A stretch of 64,000 nucleotides of DNA from Phocoena phocoena (Eukaryota > Chordata > Mammalia > Artiodactyla > Phocoenidae). Numbering within the stretch: position 1 is the first letter of the stretch; each line of letters begins with the position of its first letter. Position numbers and translations under genes: made by a program. The notes beneath the pieces were generated by a model, which was not told the origin of the DNA, searched no databases, and was given only the letters and a program-made list of their open reading frames with translations. The stretch is taken from the NCBI RefSeq assembly GCF_963924675.1, contig NC_089219.1, positions 151,486,288 through 151,550,287 on the forward strand, given 5' to 3'. Shown piece after piece: positions 22,180 through 34,420 of the stretch.

Positions 22180-23938
22180 AATTATGATAGGCAGAATAAT
22201 GGCCCTTAAAGATGTCCATATTCAAATTCCTGAAATCTGCGAATGTTACCTTACATGGCTAAAGGGACATTGCATGTGGGGTTAAATTAAGAACCTTATG
22301 ATGGGGAGATTATCCTGGATTGTCTGGGAGGGTTGAATCTAATCACAGGAGTGCTTAAAAGGATCTCTGGCTGGCTTAGCATCACTAATCATTAGGGAAA
22401 TGCAAATCAAAACCACAATGAGATGTCACCTCACACCTGTCAGAACGGCTATCATCAAAAAGACAACAAATAACAAGTGTTGGTGAGGATGTGGAGAAAA
22501 GGGAAGACTTGTGCACTGTTGGTAGGAATGTAAATTGGGGCAGCCAATGTGGAAAACAGTATGGAGATTCCTCAAAAATTTAAAAATAGAACTACCATAC
22601 AGTCCATCGATTCCACTCCTGGGTATTTATCCAAAGTAAGCAAAAACATTAATTAAGAAAGGTATATGCACCCCTATGTTCATTGCAGCTTTATTTACAA
22701 TAGCAAGATATGGAAGCAATCTAAGTGCCCACCAGTAGATGAATGCATAAAAAAGATGTGGTATGTATACGTACAATGAAATATACTCAGCAACATGGAT
22801 GGACCTAGAGGGTACTATGCTAAGTGAAATAAGTCAGACAGAGAAAGACAAATACTGTATGATTTCACTTATATATGGAATCTAAAAAACAAAACAAATG
22901 AACAAACATAAAATAGAAACAGAGTCATAGATACAAAGAACAAACAGGTGGTTTCCAGAGGGGAACGGGTAAGGGGAGAGGAGAAATAGGTGAGGGAGAT
23001 TAAGAGATACAAATTTCCAGTCACAGGGTAAATGAGTCACAGGTATGAAATGTACAGTGTGAGGAATACAGTCAATAATAATGTAATATCTTTGTAGGGT
23101 GACAAATGGTAACTACACTTACTGGTAACTACACTTATTGTGGTGATCATTTTGAAATGTATAGAAATATCAAATCACTATGTTGTGTAACAGGAACTAA
23201 CATAGTGCTGTACGTCAATTATGCTACAAAAATAAGCAAACAAAACTGATGGAAAAAGAGATCAGATTTGTGGTTACTAGAGACAGTGGGTGGGGGCAGG
23301 GGGAATTGGATGAGGGCAGTCAAAAGGTACAAACTTCCAGTTCTAAGATAAATAAGTACTAGGGTGTAATGTACAACCTGAGAAATATAACAAACACTGC
23401 TGTATGTTACACATGAAAGTTGTTAAGGAGTTAAGGAGTAAGTAAATTCTAAGAGTTCTCATCACAAGGAAAACATTTTTTTCTATTTCTTTAATTTCGT
23501 ATCTATATGATATGATGGATGTTCACTAAACTTACTGTGGTAATCATTTCATGACGTACGTAAGTCAAATCATTGTGCTGTACACTTAAACTTATACGGT
23601 GCTGTATGTCGATTATATCTCAGTAAAACTGGAAAGAATAAAAAGGACCTCTGGCTGTGGTCAGAGGGATATGACTATGGAAGGACATTGGAGACATGCA
23701 ACATTGCTGGCCATGAGCCAAGGAATATGGACAGCCTCTAGAAGCTAGAAAAGGCAAGGCAACATATTTTCCTCTATAGCCTCCAGAAAGGAACACAACC
23801 TTTCTAACACCTTGATTTTAACCCAGTGAAACCCAGGTCAAACCTCTGACATACAAAACTATATGATAATAAATTTGGGCTGTTTTAAGCCACTGCATTT
23901 GTGGTAATTTGCTATAGAAGCAATAGAAAACTAAGAAA
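22180..23938 (+). repeat. MLT1-type LTR split by an L1
   Basis: The first part (ATGATAGGCAGAATAATGGCC to AGGATCTCTGGCTG) and the second part (CTCTGGCTGTGGTCAGAGGG to GAAAACTAAGAAAG) join into one MaLR/MLT1 LTR. Between them lies a 1.27-kb L1. Confidence 0.65.
22374..23640 (+). mobile_element. 5'-truncated L1 inserted in the MLT1 LTR
   Basis: It begins within ORF2 (TCACTAATCATTAGGGAAATG) and runs through a two-module 3' UTR to AGTAAAACTGGAAAGAATA. The target duplication AAAAGGA(T/C)CTCTGGCTG is 17 bp with one mismatch (22357-22373 and 23641-23657). It has the same family and module order as the reverse-oriented L1 at 8.4-9.3 kb. Confidence 0.85.
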
Positions 23939-23939
23939 G

Positions 23940-24470
23940 TAACATAGTCACATGATTCAAAATTCAAGAAATACAAAATGATGTACAATGACAAGGCTCC
24001 TTCTCACCCTGCCCCCATCCACCTAGTTCCCCTCCCCAAAAGTACCCAGTGCTACCAACTTCTTGGTATACTCTTCCAGAGATATTTTATGCATATATAA
24101 GCAAATGAGACTAGATGTATTTTTCCCCTTTTATTATATGCCAATGGTAGTATACTGTACATACTGTTAAGACATTTTTTAACACAAAGATATATACTAG
24201 AGATTTTTCTTTGGAGTTTTTCATTGTTTTTTTCATGAGACTAGATGTATTTTTCCCCTTTTATTATATGCCAATGGTAGTATACTGTACATACTGTTAA
24301 GACATTTTTTAACACAAAGATATATACTAGAGATTTTTCTTTGGAGTTTTTCATTGTTTTATTCTGGTTCCACAGTATTCCATTGAGTAGATATACCATA
24401 ATTATTCAGACAGTCCCTTTTTGATGTTTATTCCTAAGCTTTCCGATCACAAACAACGCTTAATGGAAAA
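23940..24470 (-). repeat. Old L1 3'-UTR relic
   Basis: It is related to the block at 3.53-4.11 kb (TTCAAAATTCAAGAAATAC, ACCCAGTGCTACCAAC, CCACAGTATTCCATTGAG). It contains the tandem duplication annotated separately. Confidence 0.45.
24105..24360. repeat. Perfect tandem duplication, period 130 bp
   Basis: Positions 24105-24230 and 24235-24360 are identical over 126 bp (starting ATGAGACTAGATGTATTTTT), separated by TTTC. The unit is part of an old L1-type relic, so the complete identity of the copies points to a recent duplication or an assembly artefact. Confidence 0.95.
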
Positions 24471-24759
24471 AAAAAACAAATCAAACAAACAAAAAAAACA
24501 ACCTTAAACTAGCAGCATTCTGCACAGGACTAAGTGTGTCTGTGGGACAAATTCCAGGAGTCATCCTAGATCCTTCTTTTCCTTCATCCCCATCCAATTC
24601 AGTGTCACATCCTATGAGTTCTATCTCCACTTCTTTCCTAGTACTCCATCTCTGTCCGTTTCAAGCCACTATCATCTCTGGCTGGGGACAGCACAGTGGA
24701 CGCATCTACGTGAGAGTTTGGTATGGAAGACCCTCCATTCCCTAAGCTTGCGTCTTGCC

Positions 24760-25503
24760 CTTTGGGGGAAGAGCTCTCTTAGGACCTTGGGTTTCTTGTT
24801 TCTGAAATATGATCAATGAGACTAGGTGTCCCGATTTTGTGTGGATAAATGAATGGTGTTTGCCAAAACTTTAGTGATGGGGCTCCAATTAGAGGCTCTC
24901 AGATAAAAGAAACTTGTTAAACCTGAAAGGAAGATCAGACAAGTATCTTGGCATCCTGGAATAGACAAATTTTTTTTTCTTTTTGAATAACTACATTGGG
25001 AGCGGTCCATAAGCATTAAGAACATACATAAAAAGACACACCACTGTTGATAATGAAAAAAACAGCATTTGATCATTTCCAGCTTTATAAATTTTAAAAA
25101 ATTGATTCAGTTACAACAAAAAAAAGTTTAGATACTTTAGCAAGTATCACCTTGCAGGACCATAATCACATTTAAGCCACTGGCTTACTCTTAATGGAAA
25201 AAAGTCACATTGCATCTAGTTACTGTAGTATTTCTAAGCATAATTACAGCAGATTGAATGCAATGTGACATACACCAAAATTCATATGGATGTCATATAA
25301 TGACAGCATTGTACAAGTAACATTAATGACCTCCAACAAACACATTTTAAATTAGACTGGTCAAGCTAAATGGAATGTTGGAGCCAAACAGAAATGTAGT
25401 GGAATTCAGATTGTCTAGTAAGACTTGAAACTATACATTAGGATGACGTAAAAACTAATACTGGTAGAACCCTAACAAAATACTAGCAGCGACAGTTACA
25501 GCC
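24760..25503. other. AT-rich unique sequence, no gene seen
   Basis: No recognised repeat or coding motif. Confidence 0.4.
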
Positions 25504-25518
25504 CTCTTAAAAGCTTTT

Positions 25519-25731
25519 TTTTTTTTTTTTTTTTTTTTTGGTACATGGGCCTCTCAGTGTTGTGGCCTCTCCCGTTGCGGAGCACAGGCTCAGAACGCAC
25601 AGGCTCAGCAGCTATGGCTCATGGGCCCAGCTGCTCCACGGCATGTGGGATCTTCCCAGACTGGGGCACGAACCCGTGTCCCCTGCATCGGCAGGCAGAC
25701 TCTCAACCACTGTGCCACCAGGGAAGCCCAT
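25519..25731 (-). mobile_element. CHR-2-type SINE
   Basis: Reverse orientation with a T-run on the left. The 15-bp target duplication CTCTTAAAAGCTTTT is exact at 25504-25518 and 25732-25746. Confidence 0.93.
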
Positions 25732-26126
25732 CTCTTAAAAGCTTTTAAAAATCTAGCAAATAAAGATAACACCATTTTTGAGAGAGTATAAAACTTTATA
25801 TACTTCAGCATAACCTATTTGCTTTAAATCAGGCATTTATTTTTAAGACTGGGAGTATATTCCAGCTGTTGCTTTTCATAAAAGTTTTAAAATTAAGTGG
25901 ATTTAATGCTGGAATGCCGAATCCTCCTTGGGAATAAAACCCCCAAAATGAACTGTAAATATATCTTGGTTCAGAAAGCAAGATATTTGAATCACTTGGA
26001 GTTTGCAGTACTAAATAAAATAGCACCTTTTAGCTAAACTGTTTGAAGGGCCAAGCAATGATTTGAAGACTGTCCTAATTCAGTGCCCAATGCTGAAAGT
26101 TATCTATGTATAAAACTCCTACTTGT

Positions 26127-26335
26127 GGGCTTCCCTGGTGGCGCAGTGGTTGAGAGTCCGCCTGCTAATGCAGGGAACACGGGTCTGTGCCCCGGTCTGG
26201 GAAAATCCCATATGCCGCGGGGCGGCTGGGCCCGTGAGCCATGGCCACTGACTGAGCCTGCGCGTCCGGAGCCTGTGCTCCGCAATGGGAGAGACCACGA
26301 CAATGAGAGGCACGCGTACCGCAAAAAAAACCCCA
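26127..26335 (+). mobile_element. CHR-2-type SINE
   Basis: Forward copy with a small ACTG duplication (CCACTGACTGAGCC). The target duplication AAAACTCCT(A/G)CTTGT is 15 bp with one mismatch at 26112-26126 and 26336-26350. Confidence 0.92.
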
Positions 26336-26723
26336 AAAACTCCTGCTTGTTACAGCAGGCCATGGAGAAAGTCAGAAATACTTTTTGATTTCAGGCATAA
26401 ATTAAGGAAATAACACCTAATAAGCTCGCTTGCTTACAGCACAGAGAAACACTGGCAAAACTCTTAACTCCTAGATGCATGTGCTGTTCTCAGTTTTATT
26501 TTTTGTTTTAAAGTTCATTGAATAAGAGGAAGGGAACTGGGGAAAGGAGGAGCACTAAATGAAAACATTTTAAATGGAATGGAACGAGTTTGGCTCTTAA
26601 ATATCTGAACAATAAGATTTTTAAAGGAGCTACATAGGTAGCCAAGCAGATTAAAACAAAGCTGCCTGCACGTAGTTCAAATACAGTTTACCTGGCATAA
26701 ATGAAGACCATGGAACAGACATC

Positions 26724-26939
26724 ATCTTTTTTTTTTTTTTTTTTTTGCGGTACGCGGGCTTCTCACTGTTGTGGCCTCTCCCGTTGCGGAGCACAGTCTC
26801 CGGACGCGCAGGCTCAGCGGCCATGGCTCACGGACGCAGCCGCTCCGCGGCATGTGGGATCCTCCCGGACCGGGGCGCGAACCTGTGTCCCCTGCATCGA
26901 CAAGCAGACTCTCAACCACTGCGCCACCAGGGAAGCCCT
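26724..26939 (-). mobile_element. CHR-2-type SINE
   Basis: Reverse full-length copy. A short direct repeat AGACATC lies at 26717-26723 and 26940-26946. Confidence 0.92.
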
Positions 26940-27319
26940 AGACATCGCCTCAATTACATCTCTAATATGTGTTTTCCTCTTGTGGGTTTCCAAAACATCT
27001 AACGGACCAGAAACAAGGTAAGAGTTTTTAGGAGTGGAGACAAATTCACTTCGAATAAGACCCTGAGATTAAAATTCTGCCTTTATTCTATTTAGCTACA
27101 GCCTAAACCCTACCCTGAGGGTGCTTGGGGAAATTCCAGGATGGGAACTGGTTCAGAGAGTCCAGTCCTGGTAGAGGAAATAAAAGTAGTCAAGAAAGGA
27201 GTACTGCCGAGGTGAGGCCCCTGTCATTAGAAATCTGAAAATGAAAACCCAGGGAGATAACAAAGGAAGCATCAGATTTATGTCACGTTTGCCTAAGCAT
27301 AATCTCTCTTCCCTTATAA

Positions 27320-27480
27320 TAAAAATTTTAGCAGGTATTTATTGATCATTTACTGTGTGTCATGCATTTTCACAAATGCTTTTATTTCATCTTCCTAACA
27401 TCCCCATTTTCCCATTTTACAGATAAGGAAACTAAGGATCAGGGAGAATTTTCATTTTCTAGACTTTAAATGGTTGAGCC
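27320..27480 (-). repeat. MIR/L2-type relic
   Basis: GCAGGTATTTATTGATCATT then CCCATTTTACAGATAAGGAAAC is the common reverse MIR-like pattern. Confidence 0.5.
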
Positions 27481-27619
27481 CCTGATCACACAGTAAAAAC
27501 TAAGGACATGTGGAAACCTTGATAACGTTCTTGAACAGTTACAATACACATAAGGGTAGATGATCTTCACAATGAATTTCAGTCTGTTAATACACACAGT
27601 AACATACACCTATGCTCCA

Positions 27620-27990
27620 GACAGCAGTGTTGTGTAAGATCGCAGACTCTATAGTGAGACTTCCTGGGTTCAAGCCTGGTTCCGTCATTACCAGCTGTGT
27701 GGCCTTGGACAAATTCCTTTACCTCTCTGGGACTATTTACCTTATGGGGTGGTTGAGAGGATTACATGACTGAAGATATTTAAAGCATTTAGAGCAGCGC
27801 GTGGCACTCAGTTAATGTTGGGTACCTGTCCCGGTTCATATGGTTTCGCCCGGGTACCAGCCCCGGGCTGGGTGACACATAGAAAGCACTCACCCCAAGG
27901 ACGGTCTCCTGGAATCCTCACATCATCCAACAACGAAATCATTCTTCCTTTTCTACAGTAGAGGGGTCTGAAACTCCAGAACTACCCCAA
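27620..27990. repeat. MIR relics, two adjacent
   Basis: A forward MIR (TCGCAGACTCTATAGTGAGAC, TGTGTGGCCTTGGACAAATTC, to about 27830) is followed by a reverse MIR-like piece (TTTTCTACAGTAGAGGGGTC, about 27890-27990). Confidence 0.55.
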
Positions 27991-28850
27991 TGTCACACAA
28001 TCATCTAAGTAGCAGCATTGAAATCCAAACCCTGCTTTGCCTGCTTTTGAAGTCTGGGCTCAGTAACAAGCACAGAAGCTGGCGGTGCTGGCGTGTGTCC
28101 TGTTCTCTGGCAAATCTGAGACATGATCTGCTCTTCCCGCTTACAGGCACAGGGAGCCGTGCACGTGCATGCACAGGCACACGCACATGCAATATTCCAG
28201 TGGAAAACTTCCCCCGCGCCTGTGCCTTTTGCTGACTATACACCCAACAATTTCTGGTCTGAAAGGCACTTTCCCAGAATGGAGTTGACAGCGGTTTGGG
28301 AAATGACTCAGACTAACTGAATTCTTGACATGGCGAGATGCTGGGGACATTGGATCCTTCTTATTTCCAGCTGCACGAAAGCAAGAAGCTTTGCCAAACC
28401 AAAGAAGAGCAAGCCATGGGAGAGAATACACGTTCAGTGCCAGATGCTCTTTATAGCAGTAAACAAATGGTTCGACCACCATAAACTTTTGATTTCCATA
28501 ATTCAGTGTCCGGGTGGGGGAGGGTAACAAGCAGAGGCGTGCATGGGAGAATTTTTGCACCTGTCAGCAATACAATAATGATACTGCTGAGAGGTCCCTT
28601 GAAGACGAAACAGAAACACTTGCAAAAAGTAAGCAATGACAAGATTTCTCGTCACACAGCTCCTTACCACCATACTCCATCCTGCACACACCCCTCTCTC
28701 TTACAATGAAAAGGCCTCAAAATTTCCACCATGTAGGAAATCAGTCTCTCTCCCTCTCTTCCCCTTTCCTCCTCCTTCCCATCCTCTCTCTGTTTTTCTC
28801 TTCCAGGAAGAAACTCTTGAATGTCAAACGCTAGACATTATCTAGTACAG
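27990..28850. other. Unique sequence, no gene seen
   Basis: A pyrimidine-rich tract lies near 28745-28805. Overlapping open frames on both strands have no family motif. I looked here for cathepsin E exons 1-4 and did not find them. Confidence 0.4.
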
Positions 28851-28854
28851 ACCA

Positions 28855-29215
28855 TCAACTTGAAAGTCAGGAAAACCTGGGTTTGAAGCCTTGCTATGGC
28901 ACATTATGCAAGTTACTTAAACCCTCTGTGATTCAGTTACCTCATCTGTAAAATGGGCTTAAAAATAATACTTACCTGATAGGACTGGTGTGAGTACTGA
29001 ATGAGCTAATGCTTGTAAGATCCTTAGGGCAGAGGCTGGCACATAGCCTATGCCCCCAAAATTGTTCCTTGTAGTATCACCCAACCCACCCTCTTCATTT
29101 TACAGACAAGGAAACTGGATTTAGAGAAAAGTGATCTATCCAAAGTCATATGGTGAGTGAATGGCAGAGCCAAGTCTGGGTCCAGGCACCCCATCCAGGC
29201 CCTCTTCCTGCTGTA
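28855..29215. repeat. MIR relics, opposite orientations
   Basis: Forward MIR at about 28855-29040 (GAAAACCTGGGTTTGAAGCC, CTCATCTGTAAAATGGGC), then a reverse copy at about 29085-29215 (CATTTTACAGACAAGGAAAC). Confidence 0.6.
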
Positions 29216-29219
29216 CTAC

Positions 29220-30240
29220 ACGTCGCATAGTATATTTCCCACCAGTCATCAACTTCGAGCCGAATGAGGTTGGGACGTTTTCCAGTTGGTCATGTCCGTG
29301 CTGAGCTGCTGATGTCAGCAGAGCCGGGGCCAAGGGGCCAAGAGCATCCTGGGTTGCTGGCCCCACTGTGGCCAGGGGCCGGCTGAGCATGAGGGCAGGT
29401 GCTGCTTTTGTCTCATAATGACGCACAGTCTCCAGGACTATCAAACCCTGCTAAAGCCAATTTCCACAGAGCACTGAGCCACCAGCCTCTTATTATTAAT
29501 TTACATTCTGGAAGCTGAAGCTCCAGAAAAGTTGACTGCATAGTGTCACCCTCAACAGCTTTCAAATGTTCTGGTAACACAAAACCTCTGATTCCAAAGC
29601 AGCCTCCAATCCACACCCCTGAGGCCTGAGGTGCTGCACGCTCTCTGTCGCTCTCTCTCTCTCTCCCTCCGCTAGGACCCTCTCCCAGTGCTGACAGACT
29701 GCGGAGACTGGATCATTGTCTGTACTATGACCTGTTTTTGCCCACATGGTACCATTTCACCCCAAATGCTCTTCCCTCTCCCTTTTCGTAAAGAACACAC
29801 ACACACACATACATACACATGCGAACTCACACCATCACCCACGTGCCCAAGGGCTCTTGTTCCCTAGGGGAAGTGTTCAAATCGTCCACAACAATATTTG
29901 GTTCTAGCGTGGGAGGATCAGAAACCTGCAGCCGGGGCAGGTGCGGTTCCGGGTGTTTCCAGAGATAACAGACCCATTAGTTCTGACAAACGTTCCCACG
30001 TTCCTGCCTCTAATCTGTGCCAAACTTCCCAGATCCAGCCAGAGCCTGGAGCTCCTCGCAGACCATCCAGGATGTCTCTGATCTAGTCAGTGGCCGGGTG
30101 GCCACGGCTGCACAGACCAACAAACTTTTTCTCACGTGTCAGCCAGCCACACCCTCTACTCACAACAAACAGAGGCAAGGGGATATGGGAGCTAACTGGC
30201 CTGGAAGACGGGAGGGAACGGAGGGATCGTGGTGATGATG
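29220..30240. other. Unique sequence, no gene seen
   Basis: It is moderately GC-rich, with a CT-rich tract at 29643-29670 and a short CA tract at 29800-29820. I looked here for cathepsin E exons 1-4 and recognised none. Confidence 0.4.
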
Positions 30241-30400
30241 ATGGTAATTCTATAGCAGAAAGATCACTGGCCTGGAAGGCCGGAGGCCTGAGTCCCTATC
30301 CTGGCCACTGAGTGAAGTGCATGCTCTTGGGCCAGTCACTTAACCGCTCTGTGCCCCAGTGTTCTCACCTGCTATAGAAGTGGGCTTGCCTGGAGGGTCT
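30240..30400 (+). repeat. MIR SINE relic
   Basis: GGCCTGAGTCCCTATCCTGG, then CTTGGGCCAGTCACTTAACC. Confidence 0.6.
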
Positions 30401-31140
30401 GAAGGAAGTCTCTCAGGGTAAGGTTTCCATAGTGACCATCTTCAGTCCCGATGGCACATATGGGCAATTAGGGGCAAACCACGGCAGGGCTCAGCGCTAA
30501 CCAGAATTCTCACCACTTCCAGCCACTTCTGGCTCACACTTTCTCCCCAATGAAAGGTCAAAAGGAGGGACTCCTGGAAAGTGGGTAAATGCCAAAGAGG
30601 ATTTGTTCACTTGGGGGTAGGGGTCAAGGGCCTGGGCTGGTCCCTGAGTCCTTTTGATGTCCTTTTTAACATTCTTGGAGCCCAAGGCAGGGCCCAAGTT
30701 GTCTCCAAGCTCCAAGTCCATCTGCCTCTTGGGCTTCAGAGACGGAAAGCAGAGCTCGCAGTGGCAGTTAAGAGACTTGCCAGATCGCTGGCTGGTCATG
30801 GCAGAGCTGACCTAATCCAGGTCCCCTACCTCCTACTCCAGAGCTAGGAAGTGTTGGCATGTGTGACAGCAGTGGTGGCTTCTGGGACAGACAGTGTCAG
30901 CTTGTGCTGCAGGCTCCCCCATCACTGAGGCTTAGAGGCGGTGACAGAACAGTGCAGGTCCCCATTCCCCTTCAATCTTAAGGGTTCGATTCACCCTTCT
31001 TCTCCCACTTGACATCTGTCTTCCCTTGCTGACTGTCCAAACTGTAGACTTGACACGGCAGCACCAGGGCAGAAACAACATCCTAATGTACTCTGTTAGC
31101 CAGGACCTACAATTGCATAGAGTCAAATATCTAGAATATA
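30400..31140. other. Unique sequence, no gene seen
   Basis: An 88-codon plus frame at 30581-30847 and an overlapping minus frame have no recognised domains. Confidence 0.4.
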
Positions 31141-33345
31141 ATCCTTTCTAGATATAGCTCCTAATGACTCTGTTTCTCTTATAAAAAACCTTGACTGATA
31201 CAGATAATGAAGATATGACATGTCAATATTTGTGAATGCACCTAAGGCAGTCCTTGAAGAAACAATTACAGGCTGAAATGTGAGTATTAGAAAAGCTGAA
31301 AATCAATGGTCTCAGCAACTATTTCAAGTAACAAACAAATAAAAAAACAAGCAGAGAAAATCAAACCCAAAGAAAGTAGAAGGAAGGAAATAATAACTAG
31401 AAGAGTGGAACATTCATGCAATAGAAAAGTCACACAATAGAGAAAATCAACAAAGCCAGGAATGAACTCTTTACAAAGATTAATCAAACTGGTAAACCTC
31501 TAGCAAAACTGTTCAAGAAAAAGCAAGAAAATACACTTAACAATATTAGAAATAAAAAGTAATATGTTACTAAAGATGCTACAGACATTAAAATGATAAT
31601 AAGAGGATATCAAGAATAATTTTATTTTGATAAATTTGATAATTTTTTAAAATTGGCAAATACCTTGAGAAATAGAGCATGTCAAAACTGGCACAAGAAA
31701 AAAATTAGAAAATATAACCCTCCAATATCTATTTAAACATTGAATGAATACTCCAATATCTATTTAACACTGAATGAATACTCCAATATCTATTTAACAT
31801 TGAATGGATACTCCAGTATCTATTTAAACGTTGACTCTATTATTAAAAACCTTTCCACAAAGAAAACTCCAGGTCCAGGTAGCCTCATTGGTAAATTCCC
31901 TCAAACATTTAAAGAAGAAATAGCACCAATCTTAGACAAACTCTTCCAGATAATTGATAAAGAAGAGACACTTCATAACTCATTTTATGAGGCCAGCATA
32001 AATTTAATAACAAACTTGAAAAGGACATTACAAGAAATGAAAATTACAGACCAGTCTCTTTCTCATGAACGTAGACACAAAAGTTGTAAACAAAGTATTA
32101 GCAAACAGAAACTATTTGTGTTTCAAAAATCTCTGAACTGTGCACTTAAAAGGGTGAAATATTGTGTATAAATCATATCTCAATAAATCTGACTTCTAAT
32201 AAAGAAAAAATGGATCTTAACTCACACATTATCAAACTTCCAATAGATTGTAGATATATATAAATGTGAAAAGCAAAACAATAAAGCTCTTAGAAAAAAC
32301 GTAGGAAGGTGTCTTCATGACCTTAAGGTAGGCAAACATTTTTGTAACAAATTTTTTAAAACTACTAATTATAAGGGGGAAAACTGATCAATTTGAGTAC
32401 ACTGAAATTCATATCTTCTGTTCATCAGAAAGCACCATTAAGAGAGTAAAAACATCTGTCACAATCTGGGAGAAGGTATTTGTAGTACATATATCCAACA
32501 AAGGACTTTATTCCAGAATAAATAAAGAACTCCTACTAATCAATAAGAAAATTGTAGATAACCCACTTCACAAAAGAGGATATCCAAATGTCCAATTTTA
32601 TTAGTCATCTGGAAATACAAATTACAACCTCAATGTTGCCCACTGCATATTCCCTAGAAGACTAAAGTAGAAAAGGTAGGCAAGAGCCGGTATTGGTGAG
32701 GATATGGAACAGCTGGACCTTTCAAAACATTGATATTGGAAATGTTAATTGATACAATCACTTTGGAAAACTGTCCGTATTTACTCAAGCAAAACACTTG
32801 CAAACCCATTATCTAGCAGTTTTACTCCGTGGCATATATCCAACAGTAATAAGTGCACATGTTCACCAAAAGACAAGTAAAAGCTCTATTAGCAATAGTC
32901 AAATACAGGAGACACCCCAAATATCCATCAGTGGTAGAATGGATAAATAATGATGATATATTCATACCACGGAATACTAAAGGCAATGAAAATTCTACAA
33001 CAGCATGCAATAACATCGTGTTGAGTGACAAAAGCCAGATAAAAAAGAATTCATACCATATGATTCCATTCATATAAAATTCAAAAATAGGCAAAGACAG
33101 TATAAGCTGTTAGAAGCCAAGAGATGGGTTATCTTGCTGTTTTGTCTTTTCTTTTGAGATTGGTTACTCTTGAGGAAAGTCTCAATGACTGGCAGGGTAG
33201 TTGAAGGGGTTTCTGGCAATGGGGTTGTAACGTCTTGTTTCTTGATTTAGGAGCTTGATTACATGGATGTGTACAGTCTGTGAAAACACTGTACACTTGT
33301 GATTTCTGTATTATACTTCAATAAAAAATGTTTACATAGAAAAAA
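31140..33345 (+). repeat. Long decayed L1 (ORF2 and 3' UTR)
   Basis: An ORF2 segment at 31840-32090 reads like the reverse-transcriptase region (PGSLIGKFPQTFKEEIAPIL, then NSFYEASINLI). The later part includes CCTCAATGTTGCCCAC, AACCCATTATCTAGCAG and a 3' end near AATAAAAAATG. Many stops and indels are present. It fills most of the presumed intron upstream of cathepsin E exon 5. Confidence 0.7.
31722..31830. repeat. Tandem repeat of ~29-30 bp inside the L1
   Basis: The phrase CTCCAATATCTATTTAA(A)CA is repeated about four times with small differences. It gives the repeated peptide NEYSNIYLTL in one frame. Confidence 0.85.
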
Positions 33346-33499
33346 TTAAGTGGATGGGAACATGGCAAAAATTGTTGTATCCATTTAACCAAGGAAACTT
33401 GAGTAGGGGAAGAATTAACTTTAGGACAGAGGAAGATTTCAAGAATCTGAGCCCGTTTGCCAAAGATCTGTGTGATTTTCCTTCAGGCTCCACCTTTAG

Positions 33500-33696
33500 G
33501 TAGAAGGACTGACTGAGGTCGGTCAGCAATTTGAAGAGAGTGTCACAGAGACTGACCAGTCCTTTATGAATGCAGAGTCTTATGGCATTCTGGGCCTGGG
33601 ATAACCCTGCTTGGCTGCTGAAAGGGTGACCCCAGTGTTCGACACAATGGCCCAGAAGCTGGTGGATCTACCCATGTTTTCTGTGTACACGAGCAG
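33500..33696 (+). pseudogene. CTSE: CTSE exon 5 with premature TAA
   Basis: The exon follows an acceptor CCACCTTTAG and ends before GTAAGG. It encodes VEGLTEVGQQF, then ESVTE, then YGILGLG, then a TAA at 33602-33604 where the family has Tyr (GLGYPSL). It continues RVTPVFDTMAQKLVDLPMF. One codon is missing compared with the FDNMMAQ of human cathepsin E as I recall it, which explains 197 instead of 200 bases. Both splice sites are good. Confidence 0.88.
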
Positions 33697-33759
33697 GTAA
33701 GGCCCATCAGCCCCACCAGGTTAAGGTTATGACTATAGGGAAACAACACGTCTAGACTC

Positions 33760-34080
33760 AGCAGTCACAACACCTGGGTTGGAGCTCTTGCTTGGTCTTG
33801 TATCAGCTGTGTGATTTGGGGCAAAACACTTGCCCTCTCTGAATATTGAGAAAATGGGGTTTGCCTCAAAGTCGTTGAAGAAAGGACTTTTTAAACTATA
33901 CCACACTGGAGTAATTAAAGAATCTCTGGGACTGGACATTCATTTCTGCAGTCAATAAATATTTATCAAGCCCCTATTATGTGCTCACCATGCTGCTAGG
34001 CACTGGGAACACAATGGAACAAGAAAGACAGTCCCTGCCCTCAAAAAGCTTAATTCTAGGGAGAGGAGGTGGGGGAAAAA
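33760..34080 (+). repeat. MIR then L2 relics in CTSE intron 5
   Basis: MIR at about 33760-33940 (CACAACACCTGGGTTGGAG) is followed by L2 at about 33945-34080 (CAGTCAATAAATATTTATCAA, GTGCTCACCATGCTGCTAGG). Confidence 0.6.
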
Positions 34081-34082
34081 AA

Positions 34083-34420
34083 TTCAAATGTTAGCTGACA
34101 ATAAAATAATTACACATTAATGGCTGGAATAACAAAATGTAGTAGATGCATACAACAGAAAATTATTCAGCCTGAAAGAGGAAGAAAATTCTAACGGTAG
34201 CGGAATTCATAGAGACAGAAAGTAGAACGGTGGCTGCCAGGGGCTGGGGAAGGAACAAGCAGGAAGTTATCGAACGGTTATAGAGTTCCAATGTTATAGG
34301 ATGAAAAGGTTCTGGGGATTCGTTGCACAACCATGTGAACATACTTAACACTACTGAACTACACACTTAAAAATGGTTAAGACGGTCGATTTTATGTGTT
34401 CTTTGCCAACTTATACAATT
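34083..34420 (+). repeat. Old L1 3'-end relic
   Basis: It contains AGAAAGTAGAACGGTGGCTGCC, then GGGGCTGGGGAAGGAACAAG, then CACTTAAAAATGGTTAAGAC. Confidence 0.6.
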
